Assembly (NCBI GenBank): GCA_045130235.1
Contig: JBGUPJ010000021.1
Span: 124,001-188,000, forward strand
Direction of reading: 5' to 3'
DNA: 64,000 nt
From: UBA1756 sp045130235
GTDB lineage: Bacteria; Bacteroidota; Bacteroidia; Bacteroidales; WCHB1-69
Shown piece by piece: positions 44,063 to 52,921 of the stretch. Below the pieces are notes generated by a model. It searched no databases, had not been told where the DNA came from, and worked only from the letters and a program-made list of their open reading frames with translations. The stretch's first letter is position 1. Each line of letters opens with the position of its first letter. A program made the position numbers and the translations under genes.

Positions 44063-47000
44063 TTAGCGACCAAATTCTGCATTGCCTGAGTCTTTGATTT
44101 CAAGCACACTGCTCTTTGACAATTTGGTATCTATGGTAGTGTTTTTGATATTGACATTATAGTAGCAGTTGTTGGGAGTGATTTTCGCATTGGGATAGAA
44201 GATGCGGGAATCTTGGTTGCCGCTCAATTTTACCGCTTGGGCAATCTTCATCAAATTGCTTTCGAAATTGGCAAATTCTGAGGACATGTAATAGATGCAC
44301 ACGTTGTTTCTCATTGTTTTGCTGATGTTGTTGTACATGTTGTTGTTGTACCAGAATCCCAACATACTCGATTTGGTTGAGTAATATTTGTGTTCACCCT
44401 TGTTGGCTTGGTTGTTGCGACAGTCGTAATATTTCGTTGAATTCTTTTCGAAATAGAAGTCACGGTCGAAACCATAACCTTCGCGGTCAAGACACTGTCC
44501 GTCGGCGCTCCACCAGTATTTGGCCCACAAACGGTCTTTGAGCTGGAGGTCGGACACGCGGGCGAAGTCCATATTCTTGTTATAGAAGTGGAGATAATCG
44601 CCTTTGGGGGTGTAGTAGGAGCTCTGTTCGCCCAGCCAGATGTCATCGAGTGCCGTCATATAGTGGGTGACGATATAGATTTCAGGAATGTCGAACGGGA
44701 AGCTGGGATGCGAGAACTTGGCGTTCTTATACTTAGAGGAGTAGTAATCCTTGAAGTAATCGACTTTGTGGCTCCAACCGCGCTGGTTGAACTTCTGTCC
44801 GTGCTGCTGGTTGAGCTGCATGAAGTCGTGGAACATCTTGATATCGTTCACGATGGCATGGGTGGCGTAGTCGGTGATGGTGATGCGGTAGGTGCCGTCG
44901 CCTTGTCCGAGCGAGAGACGAGAGGTGTATTCAGGATTGAAGTACTTGTCGTCCATTGGCAGAAGCTCCTGGTTGCTGGAGAAGTCGAGGAGGCAGGGCA
45001 CATCCACAGTAGTAGGATGGTAGCCGTTGGCCGCGCACTGGGTGTACTGGGTGCCGCCCTTGATACGCAGGTCGATGCGGGAGAAGGAGGAGCTGTAGTT
45101 GGCGACAAAACCTTTGGCGAGGATGCTCTTCAATTCGTTCTTCAAGTAATAATCTGTGACCGTGGATTTTCCGGTCTTGCTATAGTCCACCTCACCCTTG
45201 TCGTCGGTATGGCGAACCTCCAGCAGCGGGGTCTGCTTGAAGTCGCGTTCCATGTCGATGAACTGCTGGAAGTAGTTGCGGTGCATGGTGCTCAGGTTGG
45301 GGTCGCCGCCATTGTTGAGGGCGAGGAAGAATCGTGGAGGCATGGTGCAGGAGGTGTTGTAGCGTTTCGCATCTTGTGGGTCGTAAGGCAGGAAGATCCA
45401 GTAGGAACGCCATGAGGAGAACTTCACGGTGATAGAGCTACTTCCCACATTCACGGTACCGTTGCGCAGGTCATCTACCAGATAGTCGTAGTTGGCCGGG
45501 TCCTTGCCGTAGGTGTAACAGCCCATTGACAATCTGCGGGCAGCCAGCTCGGAGTAGGTCTCGTAGTTGAAGTCGGCCCACCAGGTCCATTCATACACGC
45601 AGTCGCCGACGGAAGAGGCCACCTTGTAGCTGTTCTTCATCTGGGTGCGGTAATAGGTCATAGAATCTTTACCATAATCCAACTTGTTGTCGTAAATCTC
45701 CTCCAACTGCTGGTTCTTGATGTTGATCTTGGGCTTGCCGCCACCTCTGGACGACTGCTGATTGCTGTTGTGGGCATTCTGTGCCTGGGTGTAGGTGGAA
45801 TTGGAGATGCGCTGGCTGTACTCTTTCTTCTTTTCTGTCAGAGCATTGTTGGCAGCATTCATCGCATTTTGGTAGGCGTTCTTTTCCACCACGAGGAAGG
45901 TCAGTTTGTGTGGGCCGAAACCAGAACCGCCATACTGATTCTTAGGAAGTTGCACTTTTACGTAAGGCACGGTGGCATCGGGATAGTAGGTGTAGGAGCA
46001 CTCTACGGGATTGCCCATCTCACCGCTGTAGGTCAGCAGGAAGATCTTGAGCTGCTTGCCGTTGTTGCTGAGACGAGTCTTGTCGAAAAGGTCGTCCTTG
46101 CGGCGGTAGAGGTACAACATGGCGTATGGGGTGGCGTTGCTTCCTGAACCAGAGTGTACATACTCTTTGGTCGGGAACATGCGGTCACCATTGTACGGCC
46201 ATGAATAGACCACCTGATTCTCCAAGCCATAACCTAAAGCTTTGGTCTTGAAGTAGAAAGTACTATCTTTTTTGTATTGTCTAACAATCTTCTTGTTATT
46301 TTTGTCGTCGATGAAAGTGGGGTCGTACCAGTCGTAGCCGTTACAGGTGCTCTTCATCGTTCCCTTGTTGGGGCCGGATACGTAGTAAGGATAGTCTTTT
46401 CCGGCGCCGTTGTCAATCTTGGAAAGCTCTTTGGAGGGAACTTTGGTTCTCCATTCGAAGCCGCGGGCTTGGAGGTAAAGTTTGTTGTAGCAGTCCTCCA
46501 CGAGACCGCCTTCGTTGGTTTCGAAGAACATGGCGTTGGCATCATCGCGGCTGGCCGTGAATTTCAACGACTGAATCGTGTTGGTGTTAGAATAGCTGCC
46601 GTTTTCGTTTGTCTTGATCTGGTATTTGATGTTTTTATCAATCAGAGTGAAGTAGAACTTACGGGCATTCTTTCCGTCATTATCAGCCAGATACACCTCT
46701 TTATCCCACGGCATGTTGGAGATGATTCTTCCCACCTGGAGGGGCGACTGGAGGTTGCTCTTGGTCTTGGCGGCAGCCTCGGTCTCGAAGCCGGGTGTCA
46801 CATTCTGGAACAGCTTCACGTTGGCCAGCGGGTCGCCGGCACCCGGTACGCACACATCACCCACCTTGAAGTCGATGCTGGTGCTGAATTTGAGCAGACC
46901 ACCCAGCAGGTTGATTTTGAAACGTAACATACCGTAAGCATATGACGGGTTGGGACCACCACCCTGCAACAGCGCACCAATACCGGCGCTGAAGAGGGAG

Positions 47001-50000
47001 AACTCGCCCTTCCAGAATCCGAGGTTGATTTTCAAACCCACATCACCCTGCAAGGCGGCATACACACGGCCGAGGGCGTAGAAATTGTTCTTGCCAATCT
47101 GTGAATGTCCGGGACAGCCCGTACCGCTCACGTCCAGCAGGGCCACGTCAAAGCCGAGGTCAGCGGTTACGTGTACGTAGAGGAAGAAGTCGAGTGAGAG
47201 CTTGGCATGGAAGGTGGAACCCATGCAGAAGCCGCCTCCCTTGTCGATAGCCAGCCAGTCGGTGCTCTTCAGCTTACGGGCGTTCTTCACGCCTTCGTCG
47301 TCGGTGTCCATCTTCTTGTCGTCATCCTCCAATCCAAAGAATTTCTTCAGTTCGTTGCTGAGTGGCGGCATCTGGTAGGCAAAGGCGTTACCCGTCTGCA
47401 TGTAGAAAGTGAACTCTGCTTCAGCACTGCAAACCACCATGTCGAGTTTGCTCTTCAGCTGAACGCGCTCCTCATATTTCGGTTTGCCGATGGCGAAGTA
47501 CCAGTCGGTGGAGTTGGCCTTGTGGTTGCCATCTTTCTTTCTATAATGTTTCAACTCGAAGTCAATCGGAATGCTGGCGGTGAGACTGAAAGAGGGTTTG
47601 CCGCTGTTGCCACTGGTAGAGGCTTCGGCTGCAGCATCGCGCTCGCTTGCGCCATGGCTGCCAAGTCCCGATTTGCCGGTCAGGGCATTCAGCGCTTTGG
47701 TCACATTGGAGCTGGTGAGGAGGGAACTACCACCATGAACGCCACTCAGTGTGCTTCCCAACACTGTGGAGCTTGCGCCTTCTAAGAGTTTGGAGAGGTT
47801 GATATCGGCTTTTACCGAGATGGACAGACGGAAATAGTCGTACACATCGGTTCTTTCGTAGCCCATGATGGCTTTTGCACGTACCAGCGGGGAGTCGTTA
47901 TTCGAGCCGTCACCCGGGGTCTTGGTCTTGTCCATCTTGCTCATCACGTAGGCGTTGGCATCGATGAACACGCCGGAGAAGTGCTTGTTGGAGATACGCA
48001 ACGAAACCAGACCGTCGGCGTTCATGGTGTTCTCGGCACCGGTCAGCACGAGGCTGATACCGGCGTTCGCCACCCAGCTGTTGCGTTCGGGGGTGAACTC
48101 CATGCCGGAGGCTTTCACCGTCTTGTCGTTGGTGTTTTTGTCGGCTGTTTTCAGCAGGTTGATGGCGCTGTAGCTGGGGTCGGTCAGACTCTTGGTCGCT
48201 TTCATGTTGTAAGCGAAACCGCCGGAGAAACCGTTGATGCTGACCGCGCCGAGCGGAATGCCGCCCGGGAATTTGCAAGCGCCGTCGAAATACCACCAGG
48301 TATAGGTGCCCTTGCTGTCCTTCTTCGTACCGAAGCCGGCGCTCATGCTCAAGGTGACCTTGCTCATGATGGTGACCTCCAGCGAACCGCCGAAGCCATC
48401 GCCCATCGCGCCGCCCGAAATGGCGAGCCCGCTGAGTGAGTTAACACCGCCGCCATGGCCACCACCGCTGTTACCACCACCATTGTTACCGCCGCCGTTG
48501 TTGCCGCCGCCACCATTACCACCGCCATTGCCGCTGCTGCCAGAACCGCTGCTACCAGAACCGGTGCTGCTGAAGAAGTCCAATGAACCATTCAACTTGA
48601 AAACATCAAAGTCGATGTTATCCAAGGTAATAGATTCGAGTTTGGCATCCACTTTCTTGACATGGAAGTGGTTGGTGGGTTCCACGATGCCCCAAACGGA
48701 GAAACCGCAGCTGGCGCCCAGGTCGGTGCCCTCAGTGGCGAACTTGATCTGACCGCCTACCTTGAAACCGAGTTTCAGGTCGCTCTTTTCAAAGGTGACA
48801 ATGGGGTCGAACTTGGTGAGGCTGAAGGTGAAACCGGCGAAGGAGACGGAGCCGATGGGCTCTTTGCCTTTGTCGGCTACTTGCTCGCCCGCGCCATTCG
48901 ACGGCGCTCCGCCGATGGTCTTCTGCGGGGAGGCAAACGACCAATCTCCGATGTCGAACTCAAACTTGTCGATGGAGGCATCCGCCTTGCCACTCTGCCA
49001 GTTGCGCATACCCATGTGTTCGAACTTGGCCAAAGCGCAGTTGACCGGAATACCGATCTTGTCGAAGGCCACGTTGATTTTTCCGTTCATGGTCAGGTCG
49101 ATGCGGGTGCCATTTTCCTTGTAAATCTTTTTAATTCTAAAATAAGAAGACTTGGGATCGAAATCGACAGAGGCAAGCCACATGTCGAGTTTGAGGGTGT
49201 CTTCCACAGCATTGATGCTAAACTCCAGACTGTCGCAACCGATGGAGCAGTTGTAGGCGAACCCGCCGCTGAACAACGGGATGCCGAATCCGCCCTTGAT
49301 GATACCTGCCTTGTATTTGTTCTTGAGGAACTTCACGCTGATGGTATCCAGCGAGAATGCCCATCCGCCACCCGACTTGGTGTCGGCCTTAAAGATGTCG
49401 CGGGCGAACAGCTCTGCAGTAAAGCCATACTTGTCGATGATTAACCCTTTGGCGCCGAAGTTGATACGGCTGCCCGGATAGCAATAGTGTACGGAGTCTT
49501 TAATGGTTCCGTTAATGCCGTAGGTGTACGAGACCACCGAGTCTTTCGGTTGCTCCTGGTCGGTGAAGGTGTTGCTGATTTCATCAGAAAGGAACACCTG
49601 CAACTCATCCCAATAGAAGCCCTGCCACTCTTTTGTGGCCTTGGCGATTTTCTTCGTCCGTTCTTTTTTCTGCTCCTCCGTTTCGTTGGGCTTGGGTTTG
49701 GCTTCATCACCGAGGAGGTATTCTCCGTCAATGGCTACCTCTTTCGGACTCTCCGTGGAGGAGTGGTCGTAGAAGATGCCCTTGCCTGTCGGCACGAAGG
49801 TGAAGCGGTCGCAACCGGCAATGGCAAACGGATCCATCGTAATCTTGGCGATCCAGTCATCCCAATCTTTAATCTTGGCTAAAAGAGTGGCTTGTACCAC
49901 TTTGCCTTTGCGAGGCGTTCCGTCCTTCTCAATGCCCATCACATCGTTGCTGTTCATGTCGAACTGAATTTCAGCCATCATGAAGCTCAGCTTTCCGGTA

Positions 50001-52909
50001 TCAACCACAATGACGGTTCCGTCTTTCGGATCGGCGAAGTTGGACGATTTCTTGAAACGCATCTTATAGCCGTCGTTCAATTCAATCTCATAGTCGCGGC
50101 CCATGAAGAGCTCAATATGCTTGCTTGAGTTGCCGAGGAATCCCTGCTGGTCCATACAGATGTTGTTGGCCAGGAAGGGCACGTATGCGTTGTCGCTCTG
50201 GGCGGCAAAAATCGCCCAGATGTTCATCAATGCCGTCACGGGCGAGAAATACATGTTGTTGATGGAGAAAACCACATTCTTCGAACCGGTAATCTCCTCA
50301 TCGGTAATGCTGAGCGGGAAGGTCATCACCTGCGTGGCGACATTCTCACCCACGATAGGTCCTAACAGACCGCCATATTTCTTGGCATATTTCTCACCAT
50401 ATTCTTTGAATTTATCATAATAACCTTTAACCGTCTCATTTTCACCCAATTTGGAGACCACTGCATTAATGTCATCGTTGCTCCATTCATCCAAATCCAA
50501 ATCATTGGTTAAGGCCTCAAGGTAGGTGGATGAGTCGGTGGCGGTACTTACAGCCGTTCCCTTCAGGATTTCGTAATCCTTATTGAACTGCACCGAGTCG
50601 AACTTGACCTTCAGCCGCACATCCACGCCCAGCGGATGCCAAATCACATATCCGTCACCATTATACACTTTCTTCGCGGTGTCGTAGGTGACGGTCTGCA
50701 TCACCAACGGGAACTCGCCCATCTTGAGCTGAACTTTGTTTTCTACCAAACTGTCCGCCTTCGGCGTGATGATCTCTTTGCTCAGCTTGTCCAACGCCTT
50801 CGGGAAACACTTGATTTTGTCGTTGATGTCGGCCACAAATTCCGGCGGATCTTTCAACTTAAAGGCGGCGTAGTGCGATTTGCCATTATTTAATATATTG
50901 TAATGGGAAGAGGTGTCTCCCATCTGCTTGATACGCATCTCCAAGACAGCCACATACTGCTCTTTGGTCTTCAAGGTGTCGAACAGCACCGAATCGATAT
51001 ATTCGGTTTCCGTGATGCTGTCTTTCACATAGAAGAAAGTCTTGACTTCGTAAGGCTTCTTTCCTTTGGGCAGTTTGCCGACGCTAAGTTTGTAATAGAC
51101 GGAATCGCCGTAATCTACGCCGGTGGCTTTCTTCCAGCGGAAGGAGAAGCTCTCGCGCTTGGTCACTTCCGGAAATTCAGACTCCACCCATGTGGAGTCA
51201 TTCAGCGGTTTGCTGCTGAGGTCCACAGGATAGGTGAACTGCGGCGGATACACCTTGTCGAGTGCGCCGCTGTCGATGCCCCATGCGAACACCAGGTCGG
51301 AAGCATAATTCTCGGTGCCGAACATCACCTGGTCCACCAGACTGTCGTGGGTGGAGGGCATATTATGAATGTACTCCGTGATAGTGTAAGTGGTTCTCTG
51401 GTTGTAGGAATAGAAGCTCTCCGCTTCGAGATGGAGCACATACTTGTAGCCTTCCTCCAAGGTGTCGGCCCAGTGCTGCGCTAAAATCATGGGGTGCGGG
51501 TCTTCCAACGTGAGGCTCTGGTCGGGACGGTTGCACTCGATGACTTTGGAGCAGAGGGGCTGGGTGTTCATGGAGTTGGCCACCTCGCCGCCCACATACT
51601 CGTACAGCGAGGCGGTGTATCTCACGCGGAACACGGAGTCGCCACGCACGGGCATCCACTTCACCTGCAATGAGTCGGACTTGGGCACCTGGTAGTACGG
51701 ATGGTCGCCCCCGATATAGGTGCTGTAGTGGTCGTCGGCGGGAGTTACAGAAGATTCGCTGGGCACTCTGCCAATCAAGGCATTATAGGTGTTGTTGTCT
51801 TTTCCGGGAGTTACAAGGTAGGGATCTCTAATCTCTTTCAACACCTTTTCGTGGTTGTCGGAAATGGAGAAGGTGGTGCTGCCTTGCAGCTGTTGTACCA
51901 CCTCGCCTTCGCCCCATACAAAAGCAATCACCTGGCTCTTTCCGCCGTTGCCCAACTGCACGTCCGTCAGCATGCTGTTCTTGAGTGTGGCTTGTACCTG
52001 CGCGGCATAGACATGTCCCCGTTGCAGACTGAAATGACGGTTGGATAGGGTGTCGTGAAGATATGAGGTGCGGTTACGGTTGTCGATGGTCGCTACCGTG
52101 GCGTTCTGCACGATGGCATCTTGGATATTCTGGTTCTTGTTGACTTCAACGATCTTGAGTGTGTAGTTGAAATCATTGGGTGACAGACAGTTGGAAATAA
52201 CGCCCGTCCAAGTAAAATTGACGGTCCGGGCTAAAGGCAGCACCGTATATTGGTCGCTGCTGCGGTTGTCGGAAGATAAGCCGCCGCCGCCCAACAGGTT
52301 GTTGGCGGGGTTGCTGTTGTTGAGATTGCCCGCGCTGTAGCCGTTCACCGGGGAGGTGAACTCGGGTGCCGAACCCGAATAGCAGACCGAAAACGTGTAG
52401 CACACCTCCTCGCCCGCTGGCACCGGGTTGGGGTTGTTGTAGCCATCCCAAATATAAGGTCTCATACAGTATTTGTACTGTCCCTCCGGCAAGGTGAACA
52501 CGTTGTTAACCAGCTTGCTGCGGTCCACATTCGTCTCGTAGGCATTGGCGTTCAGGTTGCCAATAATCTGGTCAAAATGCGAACGGTGCAGCATTACCGG
52601 GGTTACCCCGATGGTGATGGGGGTCTGCGGCTGGTATTCCGGCTTGGTATATACAAAGAAGCTCTCGTTAGTGGCCGAGAATTCGCAGGAGAGTGAGATT
52701 GTGAAATAGATTTGCTTCTCCTCCGCAGTTGTGTTGATGAGCTGGATGTTGAAATACCGGCCAGGGTCGTCCAAATAGCTGAACCCCGTGGCCGGGAACA
52801 TTCTCACTTTCGGCGTGATGGTGGTCACGATATCTGTCTGGGCCGACACGCTGAACATCTGGATCAGCATGGCCCAAAGTAGGACGGAAAGGATATGTGC
52901 TCTTTTCAT
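44063..52909 (-). CDS. Giant 2948-residue exported protein with TANFOR-like N-terminus
   Basis: Signal peptide (to about residue 24), then a domain like the TANFOR repeat (about 28-185: YFNIQLINTTAEEKQIYF, then PEGQYKYCMRPY and CYTFSVCY). Several fibronectin-like segments follow (about 190-700). A long stretch (about 700-1440) repeats statements of the form GKxxFAFDKIGIPVxxAxxKFxHM and LKLDMWLASVDFDP, suggesting extended beta structure. A Gly/Ser/Asn-rich linker of about 40 residues lies at 1450-1490. A second beta-rich part (about 1490-2030) repeats SGGFAYNMKAT-like and GVFIDANAYVMSKMD-like strands, and the C-terminal 900 residues are Tyr- and Asn-rich. No sorting domain, lipobox or transmembrane helix is seen. 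It is 13 bases after the barrel gene and 30 bases before the FN3 gene. I know of no assigned function; a secreted surface filament, sheath or lipid-handling conduit is only a guess. Confidence 0.8.
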   Translation of the reverse strand: MKRAHILSVLLWAMLIQMFSVSAQTDIVTTITPKVRMFPATGFSYLDDPGRYFNIQLINTTAEEKQIYFTISLSCEFSATNESFFVYTKPEYQPQTPITIGVTPVMLHRSHFDQIIGNLNANAYETNVDRSKLVNNVFTLPEGQYKYCMRPYIWDGYNNPNPVPAGEEVCYTFSVCYSGSAPEFTSPVNGYSAGNLNNSNPANNLLGGGGLSSDNRSSDQYTVLPLARTVNFTWTGVISNCLSPNDFNYTLKIVEVNKNQNIQDAIVQNATVATIDNRNRTSYLHDTLSNRHFSLQRGHVYAAQVQATLKNSMLTDVQLGNGGKSQVIAFVWGEGEVVQQLQGSTTFSISDNHEKVLKEIRDPYLVTPGKDNNTYNALIGRVPSESSVTPADDHYSTYIGGDHPYYQVPKSDSLQVKWMPVRGDSVFRVRYTASLYEYVGGEVANSMNTQPLCSKVIECNRPDQSLTLEDPHPMILAQHWADTLEEGYKYVLHLEAESFYSYNQRTTYTITEYIHNMPSTHDSLVDQVMFGTENYASDLVFAWGIDSGALDKVYPPQFTYPVDLSSKPLNDSTWVESEFPEVTKRESFSFRWKKATGVDYGDSVYYKLSVGKLPKGKKPYEVKTFFYVKDSITETEYIDSVLFDTLKTKEQYVAVLEMRIKQMGDTSSHYNILNNGKSHYAAFKLKDPPEFVADINDKIKCFPKALDKLSKEIITPKADSLVENKVQLKMGEFPLVMQTVTYDTAKKVYNGDGYVIWHPLGVDVRLKVKFDSVQFNKDYEILKGTAVSTATDSSTYLEALTNDLDLDEWSNDDINAVVSKLGENETVKGYYDKFKEYGEKYAKKYGGLLGPIVGENVATQVMTFPLSITDEEITGSKNVVFSINNMYFSPVTALMNIWAIFAAQSDNAYVPFLANNICMDQQGFLGNSSKHIELFMGRDYEIELNDGYKMRFKKSSNFADPKDGTVIVVDTGKLSFMMAEIQFDMNSNDVMGIEKDGTPRKGKVVQATLLAKIKDWDDWIAKITMDPFAIAGCDRFTFVPTGKGIFYDHSSTESPKEVAIDGEYLLGDEAKPKPNETEEQKKERTKKIAKATKEWQGFYWDELQVFLSDEISNTFTDQEQPKDSVVSYTYGINGTIKDSVHYCYPGSRINFGAKGLIIDKYGFTAELFARDIFKADTKSGGGWAFSLDTISVKFLKNKYKAGIIKGGFGIPLFSGGFAYNCSIGCDSLEFSINAVEDTLKLDMWLASVDFDPKSSYFRIKKIYKENGTRIDLTMNGKINVAFDKIGIPVNCALAKFEHMGMRNWQSGKADASIDKFEFDIGDWSFASPQKTIGGAPSNGAGEQVADKGKEPIGSVSFAGFTFSLTKFDPIVTFEKSDLKLGFKVGGQIKFATEGTDLGASCGFSVWGIVEPTNHFHVKKVDAKLESITLDNIDFDVFKLNGSLDFFSSTGSGSSGSGSSGNGGGNGGGGNNGGGNNGGGNSGGGHGGGVNSLSGLAISGGAMGDGFGGSLEVTIMSKVTLSMSAGFGTKKDSKGTYTWWYFDGACKFPGGIPLGAVSINGFSGGFAYNMKATKSLTDPSYSAINLLKTADKNTNDKTVKASGMEFTPERNSWVANAGISLVLTGAENTMNADGLVSLRISNKHFSGVFIDANAYVMSKMDKTKTPGDGSNNDSPLVRAKAIMGYERTDVYDYFRLSISVKADINLSKLLEGASSTVLGSTLSGVHGGSSLLTSSNVTKALNALTGKSGLGSHGASERDAAAEASTSGNSGKPSFSLTASIPIDFELKHYRKKDGNHKANSTDWYFAIGKPKYEERVQLKSKLDMVVCSAEAEFTFYMQTGNAFAYQMPPLSNELKKFFGLEDDDKKMDTDDEGVKNARKLKSTDWLAIDKGGGFCMGSTFHAKLSLDFFLYVHVTADLGFDVALLDVSGTGCPGHSQIGKNNFYALGRVYAALQGDVGLKINLGFWKGEFSLFSAGIGALLQGGGPNPSYAYGMLRFKINLLGGLLKFSTSIDFKVGDVCVPGAGDPLANVKLFQNVTPGFETEAAAKTKSNLQSPLQVGRIISNMPWDKEVYLADNDGKNARKFYFTLIDKNIKYQIKTNENGSYSNTNTIQSLKFTASRDDANAMFFETNEGGLVEDCYNKLYLQARGFEWRTKVPSKELSKIDNGAGKDYPYYVSGPNKGTMKSTCNGYDWYDPTFIDDKNNKKIVRQYKKDSTFYFKTKALGYGLENQVVYSWPYNGDRMFPTKEYVHSGSGSNATPYAMLYLYRRKDDLFDKTRLSNNGKQLKIFLLTYSGEMGNPVECSYTYYPDATVPYVKVQLPKNQYGGSGFGPHKLTFLVVEKNAYQNAMNAANNALTEKKKEYSQRISNSTYTQAQNAHNSNQQSSRGGGKPKINIKNQQLEEIYDNKLDYGKDSMTYYRTQMKNSYKVASSVGDCVYEWTWWADFNYETYSELAARRLSMGCYTYGKDPANYDYLVDDLRNGTVNVGSSSITVKFSSWRSYWIFLPYDPQDAKRYNTSCTMPPRFFLALNNGGDPNLSTMHRNYFQQFIDMERDFKQTPLLEVRHTDDKGEVDYSKTGKSTVTDYYLKNELKSILAKGFVANYSSSFSRIDLRIKGGTQYTQCAANGYHPTTVDVPCLLDFSSNQELLPMDDKYFNPEYTSRLSLGQGDGTYRITITDYATHAIVNDIKMFHDFMQLNQQHGQKFNQRGWSHKVDYFKDYYSSKYKNAKFSHPSFPFDIPEIYIVTHYMTALDDIWLGEQSSYYTPKGDYLHFYNKNMDFARVSDLQLKDRLWAKYWWSADGQCLDREGYGFDRDFYFEKNSTKYYDCRNNQANKGEHKYYSTKSSMLGFWYNNNMYNNISKTMRNNVCIYYMSSEFANFESNLMKIAQAVKLSGNQDSRIFYPNAKITPNNCYYNVNIKNTTIDTKLSKSSVLEIKDSGNAEFGR

Positions 52910-52921
52910 AGTATATGAATT

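Noticed and set aside
48306..48752. Proline-rich plus-strand reading frame
   Set aside because: It is the antisense of the Gly-rich linker of the giant gene; its composition follows from that and it has no start signals.
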